Part shown: one piece after another, positions 17,401 through 26,543 of the stretch
Layout: each line of letters starts with the position of its first letter
Position numbering within the stretch: the stretch's first letter is position 1
Source: Dictyobacter vulcani
Lineage (GTDB): Bacteria; Chloroflexota; Ktedonobacteria; Ktedonobacterales; Ktedonobacteraceae
Assembly (NCBI RefSeq): GCF_008974265.1
Contig: NZ_BKZW01000005.1
Coordinates: 62,001 to 126,000, forward strand
Length of the DNA stretch: 64,000 nt
Direction: 5' to 3'
The notes under the pieces: model-generated
Told to the model about the DNA's origin: nothing
Databases searched by the model: none
The model's input: the letters and a program-made list of their open reading frames with translations, nothing else
Program-made: the position numbers and the translations under genes

Positions 17401-17558
17401 TCTTATTTGATCGCCGCGTGACCTCGAAAGAATATGGCTCAACTGTACTCCATAGTTTGCCACGCTGCTCACAGCGTGAGGGCGCCGTCTCGCGCATGCC
17501 AGACACGATGCTGGATTGGTTGACAGGCGAAGGTGCCTGGGATGAGAATAATGCTTAG
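14496..17558 (+). CDS. DnaQ-type exonuclease fused to a DinG-like helicase domain with lost motor motifs
   Basis: A 1020-residue protein. Residues about 8-170 form a DEDDh 3'-5' exonuclease: DLETTGL (ExoI), GHSIPFDASFL (ExoII), HRAMVDT (ExoIII), with all acids and the His present. The rest has the length and order of the DinG/XPD family, but where Walker A (GTGTGKT) belongs it reads ELTLGGHDYNAAL, the DEAH box is ILDADLLEEE, and the motif VI arginine finger region is FMWGNQSGRNIV. The family-typical C-terminal phrase VLFDRRVTSKEYG is kept, as are some cysteines of the Fe-S region (YQRCTYRRKGYC). So the nuclease should be active and the ATP-driven motor not. Firmicutes DinG proteins (for example S. 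aureus) are known as nucleases derived from helicases. Confidence 0.8.
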   Translation: MAKRSAIRVALDLETTGLHPEQDTILEIAAVKFQGTEVIDTLETFVAPGRPIPYRVQRLTGIKPEHLTGAPPFSAVARDLQDFLGDLPIVGHSIPFDASFLRMRGIARSNPLVDTFEMATVLLPSLVSYNLGQVAEALGVRVPHDRHRAMVDTVLAMEVFNVLHQRLQDVDLDVLNDLANLDAPRSWPLLHFFRQELRERQERDGVVGRLSRGSLGDRFAAQLGMDPRVLSFAVGREPDSAAQPSTPPAIPAPDLPLSVVASEQTENPQLASTRSAVRQSLEQRTPLLLELTLGGHDYNAALRPVLEWLAEESGPEDPPRRLVLACVNQQYARRLIDTILPRLQAQLHSQIPVAYLAEHGGYLCTHRWFGAAMRRTSGELTAEQARGLAKLRLWTHETLHGDRSELTLLQQEISAWERISSDFEQKRSLDPRFEKSYQRCTYRRKGYCFVELAEKRVKAAQLVVTTHTGLFDDLSLSQPLLADFDRRLILDADLLEEENIRWGGSEFDQLQVLRLLNTIGTELPDGRYQGLLALAAPALRVNGPGGLSTTLTVTKAELDQRLLQWFQCLRQARMSVERLFAAFLGLVEDFAQGGKGRSEGAHRPNARGNERADQPLRINGNIRQLSSWNEAEQAWQQAAQRLRAVIDVANLAEKTILSAQQGRRKPEQGSGEDSSVASELVGAAYKLGEMVQMVQQAMSTAESDMVYWLRTPPMPMSPAQQHAARKAADPGTGSLAVEHAPVLYSQLVQTSNMLRRLLLQDQSGTIFVGTALAVDSSFGFARQRLGLEQEAIPERSVTADHAEQTLLYLPNDVPEPNSPQYQRHVDEALINIATALEGQVVALFTSHAALRSTYTAIKPILEARDILVLGQGADGSPRQLWQVFQSQQRVVILGTGSFWDSMDEVVRPPACLFVARLPMPVLNDPPIAARAEQYSDQLHQLTVPMATLRVRRVIDRFMWGNQSGRNIVVLFDRRVTSKEYGSTVLHSLPRCSQREGAVSRMPDTMLDWLTGEGAWDENNA

Positions 17559-17627
17559 AAGTTGACGTGTGTACTGTCCAGCGGTTGCTTGCTGCTGCCC
17601 TCAAGGAATCGAAAGGAAACCGATTGT

Positions 17628-19799
17628 ATGTCTGTGAAGCCTTCCACGAAAAGCGTTGATGGTCGCCAGTTGCGTGTGGTCTATGGCGCCTGCCCCCATG
17701 ATTGTCCCGATACCTGTGCGTTGGAGACGCATGTAGATGAGCAGGGACGCGCTGTACGCGTGCAGGGACGTTCGACCCATCCGATTACGCGAGGCTGGTT
17801 GTGCGCCAAGGTCAATCGTTACCTTGAGCGCGTCTATCATCCAGAACGCCTGCTCTATCCTCTACGCCGGAGCGGACCCAAAGGGAGCGGTCAGTTTACA
17901 CGCATTTCCTGGGATGAGGCGATTGCTGAGATTGCGGAACGCTGGCAGCAACTGGCAGCTACCCATGGCGCGGAAACTATTTTACCGTATAGCTATGCCG
18001 GTACTCTGGGCCTGGTCCAGGGAGGCGTTACCGATGCGCGTTTCTGGAATCGCCTGGGGGCGAGTCAGCTTGAGCGTGCGATCTGCGGCCATGCAGCGGA
18101 AGACGCAGTATTACTGACTGTCGGCGGTCGTCTCGCACCTTCGCCTGAAACCCTGGTTCAGAGTAAATTGATCTTGATCTGGGGCAGCAATCCTGCCAGT
18201 ACCGCGCCCCACGTCATGCCGTTTTTGCGCGAAGCCCAGCGCAACGACTCACGCATCATCGTCATCGATCCTATTCGTACCCTGACCGCTCGTTCGGCCG
18301 ATCAGCATATCCAGCCCTTGCCGGGCAGCGATGCCGCTCTGGCGCTCTCCATGATGTATGTCATTGTCAAAGAGGGCCTGCATAATCCTGCCTGGATCGC
18401 CGAGCATACACTTGGGTGGGAACCGTTCTGGGAGCGTATCCAGCAATATCCACCGGAGCGGGCCGCGACAATTACTGGTCTGGCCGTGGAGACGATTGTG
18501 GCTCTGGCCCGTGAATATGCGATGACCGCGCCAGCGGTACTCAGGATCTCGGATGGCATCAATCGCCATACCAATGGTGGCCAGACCGTGCGTACCCTGG
18601 CCTGTCTGCCAGCAGTGGTGGGACAATATGGTGTGGCTGGCGGTGGTCTGATGTATAGCACCAGCGACTGGTTGAAGTGGGATCGCGCGACAGTGGCTCG
18701 CCGTGGTGAAGCCGTCTGCCCGCCTGCCACGCGCAGCTTGAATATGAATCGCCTGGGTGCTATCCTGACCGGCGAAGCTGATCCCCCGGTCTACTCGCTC
18801 TATGTCTACAATGCTAATCCGGTGGCTTCGACACCCAACGCCGGTAAAGTAGTTGAGGGACTGCTACGTGAGGATCTTTTCACGGTTGTGCACGAACTCT
18901 TCGAGACCGATACCGCGCGCTACGCCGACATTATTCTGCCGGCCACCAGCCAGCTGGAGCAGGTAGATATCCACAAGCCCTATGGGCATTTATCCCTGCA
19001 ATATAATACTCCAGCAATCGAACCGCTGGGCGAGGCACGCAGCAATTGGGATGTGATGCGTGCGCTGGCCGCTGCCATGGGCTTTAAGGAAGCCTGGTTG
19101 ACCGCGTCTGCGGATGAAGTTATTGCTGAGGTATTGACAGCGACGGAGGCTCAGCAGCCTGCCCTGGTGGGTCTGACCCTGGAGCGTTTCCAGGCCGAGG
19201 GTTCAATTCCACTGGTCATTCCCGAGCACGAGCGTGTCCCCTTTAGTGATGGCAAGTTCCGCACTCCTTCGGGCAAAGTCGAATTTTACTCTGAGCAAGC
19301 GATCGCCAAAGGCTATGATCCCCTGCCGGGCTGGGAACCTGAAGTAGAGGCCAGACCAGAGCCGACCAGGCCAGCCAGCAAAGAGGAGCCACTCCCACTA
19401 TTGTCGCCTGCGGCCCACCATTTTATCAGTTCTACTTTCGGCAATCAGCAGACCATGATCAGCAAAGAGCGCAACCCGACCCTGCGCATTCATGCTGAGG
19501 ATGCAAAGCTACGCGGTATTCGCTCGGGTCAACTGGTGCGCGTCAGTAACGAGCGTGGCTGGTGTCATCTCGTCGCCGAAGTCTCAGAAGATGTACGTCC
19601 GGGCGTGCTGGCAACCACCACCGTCTGGTGGCCAAAGTTCAGTCCCGACCAGCGTAACATCAACTGGACCACCTCGGACCGTCTCGCTGACTTTAACGGT
19701 GGCAGTACCTTTTATACCAACCTGGTCTTCGTCACCCCCCAAGAAAGCAGCCAGCCACAGCAAGATCCAGTTGGCGTCTTCATCGCAACCAACTCCTGA
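17628..19799 (+). CDS. molybdopterin-dependent oxidoreductase (DMSO reductase superfamily)
   Basis: A 723-residue Mo-bisPGD enzyme. The N-terminus carries a [4Fe-4S] motif, CPHDCPDTC, with the fourth cysteine in GWLCAK about 40 residues later. The central part has LILIWGSNPASTAPH and the C-terminus has the MopB dinucleotide-binding barrel (HAEDAKLRGIRSGQLVRVSN). There is no Tat signal, so it is probably cytoplasmic, and no electron-transfer or membrane partner gene is nearby. Substrate is unknown; the sequence resembles the broad BisC/assimilatory nitrate reductase-like group. Start chosen at ATG 17628 with AAGG at 17613-17616, not the earlier open-frame start at 17562. Terminator at 19811-19840. 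Confidence 0.82.
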   Translation: MSVKPSTKSVDGRQLRVVYGACPHDCPDTCALETHVDEQGRAVRVQGRSTHPITRGWLCAKVNRYLERVYHPERLLYPLRRSGPKGSGQFTRISWDEAIAEIAERWQQLAATHGAETILPYSYAGTLGLVQGGVTDARFWNRLGASQLERAICGHAAEDAVLLTVGGRLAPSPETLVQSKLILIWGSNPASTAPHVMPFLREAQRNDSRIIVIDPIRTLTARSADQHIQPLPGSDAALALSMMYVIVKEGLHNPAWIAEHTLGWEPFWERIQQYPPERAATITGLAVETIVALAREYAMTAPAVLRISDGINRHTNGGQTVRTLACLPAVVGQYGVAGGGLMYSTSDWLKWDRATVARRGEAVCPPATRSLNMNRLGAILTGEADPPVYSLYVYNANPVASTPNAGKVVEGLLREDLFTVVHELFETDTARYADIILPATSQLEQVDIHKPYGHLSLQYNTPAIEPLGEARSNWDVMRALAAAMGFKEAWLTASADEVIAEVLTATEAQQPALVGLTLERFQAEGSIPLVIPEHERVPFSDGKFRTPSGKVEFYSEQAIAKGYDPLPGWEPEVEARPEPTRPASKEEPLPLLSPAAHHFISSTFGNQQTMISKERNPTLRIHAEDAKLRGIRSGQLVRVSNERGWCHLVAEVSEDVRPGVLATTTVWWPKFSPDQRNINWTTSDRLADFNGGSTFYTNLVFVTPQESSQPQQDPVGVFIATNS

Positions 19800-19810
19800 C
19801 AATCTTGTAC

Positions 19811-19840
19811 TAACCCGTCGCGTTAATTTGACGGGTTTTA
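19811..19840 (+). terminator. intrinsic terminator of the molybdopterin oxidoreductase gene
   Basis: AACCCGTC (19812-19819) pairs with GACGGGTT (19830-19837), followed by a short T-run. Confidence 0.6.
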
Positions 19841-19904
19841 TGCTCTATGTTACCATACTCTTAAGTGGATTATTAAGGTCTGCTATTCTTGAGGAGAGTA
19901 TAAA

Positions 19905-20261
19905 ATGAACTTATACGAGCAGTTGTTGGTGGTAAGAGAGCGGCTCGAAGGCATTGGAGCGCATGATGATAGCATGGACCAGGTTGAGAAATTGCTGAAA
20001 AGGGCTGAGCCCGCCAGAAATGACCGTACGAGTATTTCTCAAGTACAGGTTTTGCGTCACATGTTGCGTATGCCAGAGACGCAAGATAACTATAATGTCT
20101 ACAATGACTTGCAAGAGCTGATCAGCGAGCGCGATGAAACTGAGATCATGGCGCGTGAAGATTCTGCTCCTGCTGCCTATGTAGATACTGAGCGTCGTCC
20201 TAAGCCAAAATCCTATTATAAGGACAAGGCACGCAAGGAAAAAGAACAGAACAAGGGCTAG
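19905..20261 (+). CDS. small charged protein of unknown function
   Basis: A 118-residue protein I do not recognise. It has an excellent ribosome binding site (GAGGAGAG at 19891-19898). The N-terminal two thirds look helical (LYEQLLVVRERLEGIG, VEKLLKRAEPARN), and the tail is very basic (YKDKARKEKEQNKG). No signal peptide, membrane segment or cysteine. Its stop is one base from that of the convergent pspA gene, so the two transcripts may overlap at their ends. Confidence 0.65.
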   Translation: MNLYEQLLVVRERLEGIGAHDDSMDQVEKLLKRAEPARNDRTSISQVQVLRHMLRMPETQDNYNVYNDLQELISERDETEIMAREDSAPAAYVDTERRPKPKSYYKDKARKEKEQNKG

Positions 20262-20262
20262 A

Positions 20263-21024
20263 CTACATTTCTGTAGCTGGCCCTTTAATTTGTCTTTGCT
20301 GGGCATTCGGACCTTCGAGTTGCAGTTGCTGTTTTAAGGCTTGCAATTGAGCGTCAACATTTTGCTGGGCGCTGATCTGCTGCAACTCCCGGTCGAGTGT
20401 ATCGCCACTCCCGGCGCCCAGGAGGCCCTGTTCGCCCAGTGCTCCTTGCTCAATCAGTGCATCCATGGCATTTGCGCGGGCCTGCATCGTTAACACCTTA
20501 TCCTGTGCCCGCTGCATTGCCAGATTCATCTCGGTCATTTCCTGTGAAATGCCGGTCAGCGCCTCATTGATCTTTACCTGAGCCTGTGCCGCGCCATATT
20601 GTGCTTTGACCATCTCTTTCTGGGTGCGGAACGTTTCAACGCGGGACGAAACATTACGCTCCATCGCGATCAACTTCTCTTCCTGGCCCTTCAATTGTGC
20701 AATCTGTTGCTCATAACTATTCAACTGGATGAGTAGCGTCTCCTTCTTCTGCAATGCCAGACGAGCCAGATCCTCTCGATCAGCTTGCAAGGCCTGCTGG
20801 GCCTGCCTATCCAGCGTCGTCACTTTATCCGCGACCTGTTTTTGTTGTAGCTCCAGGCGCTTCTCTTGCGTCACGACATCTGCAATCGAACGTTTCAATT
20901 GCTGTAACTGCTCAAGTTGTTTCCCATAAGAATAATCCATTACCTGACCGGGATCTTCAGCTTTATCCAGGGCAGAGCTGGCACGAATCCGAAAAAGATT
21001 GATAAACCGCTCAAAAAGTCCCAT
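20263..21024 (-). CDS. pspA: PspA/IM30 (Vipp1) family membrane-stress protein
   Basis: A 253-residue, almost wholly helical coiled-coil protein. MGLFERFINLFRIRASSALD is the amphipathic membrane-binding helix typical of PspA/Vipp1, followed by EDPGQVMDYSYGKQLEQLQQ, the conserved start of the coiled coil. The family polymerises on damaged inner membranes and belongs to the ESCRT-III superfamily. The true start is ATG 21024 with TGGAGG just upstream; the open frame's earlier start at 21162 is not supported. No pspBC or liaF-like partner is adjacent. Confidence 0.9.
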   Translation of the reverse strand: MGLFERFINLFRIRASSALDKAEDPGQVMDYSYGKQLEQLQQLKRSIADVVTQEKRLELQQKQVADKVTTLDRQAQQALQADREDLARLALQKKETLLIQLNSYEQQIAQLKGQEEKLIAMERNVSSRVETFRTQKEMVKAQYGAAQAQVKINEALTGISQEMTEMNLAMQRAQDKVLTMQARANAMDALIEQGALGEQGLLGAGSGDTLDRELQQISAQQNVDAQLQALKQQLQLEGPNAQQRQIKGPATEM

Positions 21025-21174
21025 ATTGTCCTCCAGGCTATCAATAATAGAGAATAGGCACTGCAATATATACGCCCTATGCCGTAATTCGTTGTTTTTT
21101 ACTTGTATCATACCATACTTACAGTGAAATCTGCCCCAATGCGAAAATAAGAAAAAGCTCAAGCGGCAAAATGC

Positions 21175-21203
21175 TTGACAATTGTAGGGTGATCAGGTAT
21201 ACT
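21175..21203 (+). promoter_or_regulatory. consensus promoter for tRNA-Gly
   Basis: TTGACA (21175-21180), 17 bases, TATACT (21198-21203), about 25 bases before the tRNA. Confidence 0.85.
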
Positions 21204-21227
21204 TTTCTATGTCACTCAAGGACAGAC

Positions 21228-21300
21228 GCGGGTTTGGTGTAGTGGCTAACATGCAACTTTCCCAAAGTTGAGATCACGGGTTCGATCCCCGTAACCCGCT
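21228..21300 (+). tRNA. tRNA-Gly (anticodon CCC)
   Basis: Acceptor GCGGGTT pairs with AACCCGC, discriminator T. Anticodon stem CAACT/AGTTG encloses TTCCCAA, giving anticodon CCC reading GGG. The T arm has GGTTCGATCC. CCA is not encoded. A terminator follows directly. Confidence 0.93.
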
Positions 21301-21305
21301 TTTTC

Positions 21306-21337
21306 AAAAGCCACCTGAAGATTCAGGTGGCTTTTTT
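21306..21337 (+). terminator. intrinsic terminator of tRNA-Gly
   Basis: GCCACCTGA (21310-21318) pairs with TCAGGTGGC (21323-21331), with A-run before and six T residues after. Confidence 0.85.
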
Positions 21338-21355
21338 GTGCGTTTCATCGCCAGC

Positions 21356-22140
21356 GTACCGGCAGCGCTGGTCGCCAATACGTTTCGTTTAAGCACTTTT
21401 GTGGTTGCAAAAGCTGTTGTGAAAAAAAGCAGCGGATCGTCCGTGGAGAGGGCGCTACACGCGGAGGCCGGCATGCGGCGTGATCATGGAGCGAGGGGCT
21501 CAACGAGCAGCGCATGCCTGTGGCGCCTACACCGAGATGGATCCTGTTTCGTGATCCTTTGCGCACCGGTACGGGGAGGATCCACGCGCTCTCCTACCAC
21601 GTTGCTGCGCGAGCAAGCCACGGCACACACGATCCCTGTAGGCGCCACAGCACTGCGCGTCGTGCTTGCACGCTGGCCTGCGCAAACGCAGCAGTGCGGC
21701 CTCCGCATGTGGCGCCCTCTCCACGTACACCTTGCTTGCTGGTCACGTCGAACCATCTCTCAACATATCGCTAATACGTTTCACTTAAGGATTGAATGGC
21801 TGAAATGATAGCATGACGGTGAAGGAACACCTTCTCAAAGGATCAAGAGGGGTAAAACGTGTAGGTTCGACCCTTTGGGTCGATTCGGTTGCCTCCACGA
21901 TACCCTCACCTCCGCAGGATCACGCAAGTGAAAAAGCGGTGAAGCAAGGCGTGAAGAGGCTTGCTCATGGTCAAGCACGGATATCATGCAGGCACGAATC
22001 GACCCAAAGGGTCGAACCTACCTGTTCGCTTTTCTTGATCCTTTGAAGTCACTGGGCCTCTGATCGGCTTAGATGCTTTCGTCAATCTCGTCCAGAAAAA
22101 GGCTTACGTGAAACGTATTAGCGACCAGCGCTGCCGGTAC
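21356..22140. repeat. 785-bp compound palindromic element (copy 1 of the long palindrome family)
   Basis: The ends 21356-21393 and 22103-22140 are near-perfect inverted repeats (GTACCGGCAGCGCTGGTCGC outermost). Inside lie two modules. Module 1 (about 21400-21780) has 29-base arms at 21442-21470 and 21697-21725 (CGTGGAGAGGGCGC...) and inner 14-base arms CTGTGGCGCCTACA (21518-21531) / TGTAGGCGCCACAG (21637-21650). Module 2 (about 21800-22050) has perfect 27-base arms at 21861-21887 and 21995-22021 starting GTAGGTTCG. No target duplication was found. The open frames inside have no start signals and occur on both strands because of the palindrome. Confidence 0.8.
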
Positions 22141-22158
22141 TTTGGTCTAGCCACGAAG

Positions 22159-23496
22159 CTACACGGCGGATCGTTCCTGGTTGAGGTGCTTGTGCATCCT
22201 CTCCATATCTTTGGGCACGGTCTTGATGCCGATGAGACAGATCAGGCCGGCCAGCAGGAGGCAGGTGGGGCCGGTGACCTGTAAAGCGAAACCAAGGGAG
22301 TGGGTGCTATCACTGATGATACCAACGATCAGTGGCGATGCGGCATCTCCTAGCAGGTGACCAAGCAGGAGGGCCAGGCCCACTGCTGTGGAGCGTATTT
22401 CTGGTAAGGTTATATCCTGGATGATGGCCTGGATCGGTCCCAGGCTCAGGCTGAGACAAATGATGGCGATGGAGAAGACGGTGATGAAGGCTGGCAGTTG
22501 ATGCATAGAGAGTGCGAGCCAGGTCAGGGGGGCGCCTGATAGAAAGGCGATAGTAGTGACCAGCATCCGTCCCTGAGGCATCCTTCTCTGCAGATAGTCG
22601 GAGAGCCAGCCGCCAATCAATGTTCCGATCAGGCTACCTCCGGCCAGCACACCACCAGAGACAGTGCCAGCTCTGGCAGCCGTCAAACCAAAATCGCGAT
22701 GCAGAAACGTTGGAATCCAGGAGAGTGCGGCTCCGATGATAAAGAAGCTGCAGATAAAGGCAGCTACCAATACCCAGTATGTCGGTGTTTTAAGAAGTTG
22801 TCGGATGACCTTGATGATATCGCTACCGATACTGCCATGTGCAGACGTGGTCTCGTGACTGCTATTCCCATCTACGCGATCAAAAGCTCCGCGTCTGGGC
22901 TCTACAGCGCGCCAGATGAAAAAGGCGGCCAGGAGTCCTGGAATGCCAACAATATAAAAGACCCAGCGCCAACCGAATGCTTCGGCGATAATGCCTCCCA
23001 TGATCAGTCCTAGAGCGGTTCCAATCAAATTACCAATGGACCAGACGGAGAGCATCAGGCCACGTTTCTCTTTGGGGAAGTAGTCGCCGATCAGTGAGAC
23101 GGAGGCCGGAGCATAGCCTGCTTCGCCAATACCCAGCACGGAACGTGTCAGGAAGAGTTGTAGAAAGTTACGTGTCAGGCCACTCAATGCTGTGGCGATA
23201 CTCCAGAGTGTCACACAGATCGCCACAATATTCTTGCGCGTGCCTCGATCCGCCCAGATACCAATGGGCAGTGTGGCCAACCCATAGATAAATAGGAATG
23301 AGGAATTCAGCAGGCCGAGATCAATATCTGTCAAATGGAACTCTGGCTGGATAAGGGTCTGTACCGACGCGAGCACAGAGCGGTCGGTGTAGTTAAGGAT
23401 ATTTATGATGAGCAAAATGAGAAAGGCAAAACGAGCTTGCGTTTGCGTCGGCTGCGCAGAAGGTTGAGCTTGAACTGAAGGGGTGGCAGTATTCAT
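22159..23496 (-). CDS. MFS transporter
   Basis: A 445-residue major-facilitator protein with about 12 hydrophobic helices. NYTDRSVLASVQTLIQPEF in helix 1 and GIWADRGTRKNI in the loop between helices 2 and 3 (motif A) are characteristic; the D-R pair in helix 1 is common in organic-anion and Spinster-like members. The N-terminus before helix 1 is rich in Pro, Gln and Ala. Start assigned at ATG 23496; the frame is open to a GTG at 23538. No catabolic partner genes indicate the substrate. It begins just after the palindromic element on the same side as its stop. Confidence 0.85.
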   Translation of the reverse strand: MNTATPSVQAQPSAQPTQTQARFAFLILLIINILNYTDRSVLASVQTLIQPEFHLTDIDLGLLNSSFLFIYGLATLPIGIWADRGTRKNIVAICVTLWSIATALSGLTRNFLQLFLTRSVLGIGEAGYAPASVSLIGDYFPKEKRGLMLSVWSIGNLIGTALGLIMGGIIAEAFGWRWVFYIVGIPGLLAAFFIWRAVEPRRGAFDRVDGNSSHETTSAHGSIGSDIIKVIRQLLKTPTYWVLVAAFICSFFIIGAALSWIPTFLHRDFGLTAARAGTVSGGVLAGGSLIGTLIGGWLSDYLQRRMPQGRMLVTTIAFLSGAPLTWLALSMHQLPAFITVFSIAIICLSLSLGPIQAIIQDITLPEIRSTAVGLALLLGHLLGDAASPLIVGIISDSTHSLGFALQVTGPTCLLLAGLICLIGIKTVPKDMERMHKHLNQERSAV

Positions 23497-23830
23497 AAAA
23501 GAATAATCCTGGGTCCTTTCCTTGGTTTGCAGTGTCACAGTTTAGCTGATAGGCTCTTCTTTAGATCTTACGTAGAGCATATACCTTATGTTGTATATTC
23601 TACAATGCCCATCCCAAAAGTAACGTCAGCCATAGGTTTTTTTGTCCTATTCATTTTTTGTGCCTTTTCTCGAAACTTTATAGTCGTGTTAAAACGTATA
23701 GATAGGGAAGAGCATATTTGTCGATCGCATGGTTACGCAGTTTTTTATTTACCGATCTTATGAACTTTATTATCAAGGCAACGTGCGTTTTCCTGACAAA
23801 GAAATAAGGGACGACGTAAAGGAGAATTTT
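23497..23830. other. divergent intergenic region between the MFS gene and the GlsB-like gene
   Basis: AT-rich, no convincing gene. It must contain the promoters of both flanking genes; I see no consensus -35/-10 pair good enough to list. Confidence 0.5.
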
Positions 23831-24169
23831 ATGCTGGTTCTTGCAGACGCTGTAAAAATTCAGATTGGCTCCAATGTATGGACCATCGGCTTTGACATTA
23901 TCATGTATATTGTGATCGCAGCCGTGGTTGGGGTAATTGCAGAATATATCGTTGGCTGGAAGGTTCCATTTGGCATTATTGGTGCGATTATCGCTGGTGT
24001 GATTGGTGTCTGGTTGATGACCAGAGTGATCAACATCACTGGTATTGGCGATTTTAACCTGTTTGGTGTTCCCCTGTTGCGCGGACTAATCGGAGCAATC
24101 ATCATGATTGCCATCTGGCATGTGTTGACCCGTGGCCTCGGACACCGTCGTCGCTATCGTGCTGGCTAA
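23831..24169 (+). CDS. GlsB/YeaQ/YmgE-family (transglycosylase-associated) membrane protein
   Basis: A 112-residue protein with three hydrophobic helices (IIMYIVIAAVVGVIAEYIVG, then IIGAIIAGVIGVWLM, then LIGAIIMIAIWHVL). Gly-rich spacing (GIIGAIIAGVIG) is the family hallmark. These small membrane proteins are stress-induced in many bacteria; a molecular function is not established. AAGGAG precedes ATG 23831 by six bases; earlier in-frame starts are not supported. A strong bidirectional terminator follows. Confidence 0.82.
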   Translation: MLVLADAVKIQIGSNVWTIGFDIIMYIVIAAVVGVIAEYIVGWKVPFGIIGAIIAGVIGVWLMTRVINITGIGDFNLFGVPLLRGLIGAIIMIAIWHVLTRGLGHRRRYRAG

Positions 24170-24184
24170 CTCTCAAGCTCAAAC

Positions 24185-24242
24185 AAAACCACAAAAAAAG
24201 CTCATCTTCGGCAAAAGGAAGATGAGCTTTTTTTGTGGTTTT
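24185..24242. terminator. bidirectional intrinsic terminator
   Basis: A perfect 25-base stem (24185-24209 with 24218-24242; core GCTCATCTTC/GAAGATGAGC) flanked by A-run and T-run on the proper sides. It serves the GlsB-like gene and, on the minus strand, the glycosyltransferase gene whose stop codon it overlaps. Confidence 0.9.
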
Positions 24243-26518
24243 AATCTTTCAGGGCTTTTCTTTTGAAGCTGACACCAAACCAGCTTTTACTGATGATACC
24301 GGTGAGCAGGAACATATAGAAGATGGCCCAGAAGATGGAACCCAGGTCGGCTCCTTTGATATCTGGATGGGTGACGAGGTTGAAGATAATGGCTGCCAGC
24401 AGAAGCACAAATAAGCCAATCTGAGTGGCCGTCTCGCGGAAATAGAGTCCTGCCTGCTGCGTCTTACGGGTCACTTTGTAGGCGGGCTTTTTATTGGGAC
24501 CATACCACAGCGCGAGCCAGCCGGCTTTAATAAAGACAAAGATCATGCCAAACCAGATCTGCCGGGCGCGCCAGATCTCTTCAAAGGTGGTGGAGTCTCC
24601 AATAAAGGCCAGCAGGATCTCGGTGGCGAGGGCGTAGGGCCAGAAGTGCATGACATAGGCCAGATTGTCAGAAATAAAAGGATGAATGCCGGTGACCAGG
24701 TCGATGATCGGGGTGATGATAAATAAGAGTAGCGGCAGGCTGAGCAGATAGAAGAAGCCGAGTTCGGTAAATTGCATTCTCTGGCGGAAGGATAGTCCTC
24801 TGGTGACCCAGGGATTCTGCCAGAAAAAGATGCGCAGGGTATCGAGCGCCCAGGTGCCGAGCTGTTTGTAGACGTTGGGAATATCCTCGGGCGAGACCTG
24901 GCCGACTGCTCCTACGATGGGGAGATATGTTCCTTTGAGTCCATTGCGCATGGCGACATAGCCGGAATAGAGATCCTCGACCAGATTCCAGGTTGGGAAG
25001 CCACCGATCTTGTGGAGTTGTTCTTTACGCCATAGCAGACCACTGCCACAGGGGAAGACCGAGTTGGTGGCGTTGCGGGCAAACATGACGCCGCGATAAA
25101 AGAACGTCTGGCGATTACCAAAAGGATCTCCAGTACTGACCAGGGTGTCTTTGATGGTCTGAATGTAGGAGACCTCTGGATGCTGCTGGAAGTGACCCAT
25201 GACGTAGCGCAAGAAGTGGGGGGTACCCACCACATCGTCCGCATCGCGGGTCTCGATAAACTCAATCTCTGGAAACTCGGTCGAGACATAGTCCAGCATG
25301 GCATTCAGATTTCCGTCTTTGGCGCTGCCTTTGCGGGCAGGATTCCCTTTGCGTGGTGGCTCAAAATAGATCAATTTGGGCAAAGGAAAATGCTGCTTCA
25401 TCGTCTGGATCATTTTTTTCATTTCGGGCCGATGGCTATCATCGCCGATGATCAGGAGCATTTTATCCTGTGGCCATTCCTGACTGAGTACGCTCTCCAT
25501 GGTTGTCTGGACCATCTCAATTGGCTCACCATAGGTCGGAATCATGATCGCGACCTGTGGTTCGTCCCGTAATGGATGTTTGCGCAGGATTGGAATGGTG
25601 CGCTGCCAGTTATTGAAAATAGTGATTAAGATCAATAAGGTCATGTACACGGTGGCAATAAAATAAGGAATCGAGAGCCACAGGGCGGCTTTATTAAGTA
25701 TCCCCTGCAACCAGACCAGGTAGTAGACGGCGGTGGCGGCAAAGAAAAGACCACTCAGACGTAATTTAAGGCTGTTCGCACTCTGGCTGGTAGGAACGCC
25801 ACGCAGTGTTGCCATCGGGACCGTCTGAAATTTGTCCAGGCGCGTAATCTCTTTGATGGCCTGGATGGGATGGGTTGCCAGCATCTCAAACGTCGAGAGC
25901 TTTTTATCGACCCAGGATGGTTCCTGGATTCCATCCATGGACGACTGGCGTGTAACCAGGTCTTTGCGGTTGAATTTTTGTGTGCCACCTGATTTTTTGA
26001 GATGTGCAGGTGGGGATTTGAAGCTTTGACTATTCTGGCCAATTCCTCGGCTATCGTTTGTTGTGAGATAGCCTGAGTGGGCATCTCGGATGCGTCCAGA
26101 CTCTTTTTCACCTCGTCTTGCTTCATATCCTGAGTGGGCATATCTGGTGCCCCCATGGCTGCTTCTGTTCTGGTGGCACAACGGCCTGCGTCGGCACGGC
26201 GGAATCGTGCAGATGGTGTGTTATTCTGGCCTGTTTGAATTCCTGAATTGGCGGTTCCGGTCGATAGGGAAACTGAGGAAGAAAGTCTACCTGTCCTCCT
26301 GCTCCATCCGCTGGCACAAAATTTGCGTGCGTGGGGGTGGTAGCCTGGTGTGCCTGGAAACCTCTCGGTTCTTGTACCGGTGTTGCCGCGCTCTCTGGTT
26401 GGGTATAGCGAAACTTCCTTGGCCTTTTCAGGCTGCTCGCTGTATCAGTTTTTCCTCGAGTTTCCCCTTGCTTCGGCCCTTGTTGATCATCCGGGTATCT
26501 AGATGAAATGTTGTCCAT
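24241..26518 (-). CDS. membrane glycosyltransferase family 2, cellulose-synthase-like; N-terminal tail broken by two frame changes
   Basis: Processive-type GT2. Catalytic motifs: IGDDSH, ETRDADDVVG (D-x-D region), NLVEDLYSG (ED base) and QLGTW (a Q-x-x-x-W variant of Q-x-x-R-W), with two helices before and several after the catalytic domain, so it probably makes and exports a beta-linked polysaccharide. The uninterrupted frame is 24241-26181, but the likely start is ATG 26518 (AAAAGG upstream, 25 bases after the GT-C stop). Reaching the catalytic frame needs one shift near a G5 run at about 26153 and another near an A6 run at about 25998. The disordered tail has repeated PTQ motifs (VPTQAVV, MPTQDMK, MPTQAIS) that are contiguous only if the shifts are corrected. 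No PilZ domain seen. Confidence 0.8.
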
Positions 26519-26543
26519 GTTAGCTTACCTTTTTCATCTGTTA

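Noticed and set aside
21338..21808. Open frames of 67-156 codons on both strands inside the long palindromic elements (also 53865-54518 and 59561-60168)
   Set aside because: They recur in several frames of all three copies because the element is GC-rich and palindromic; no ribosome binding site, no protein family resemblance, and both strands look alike.
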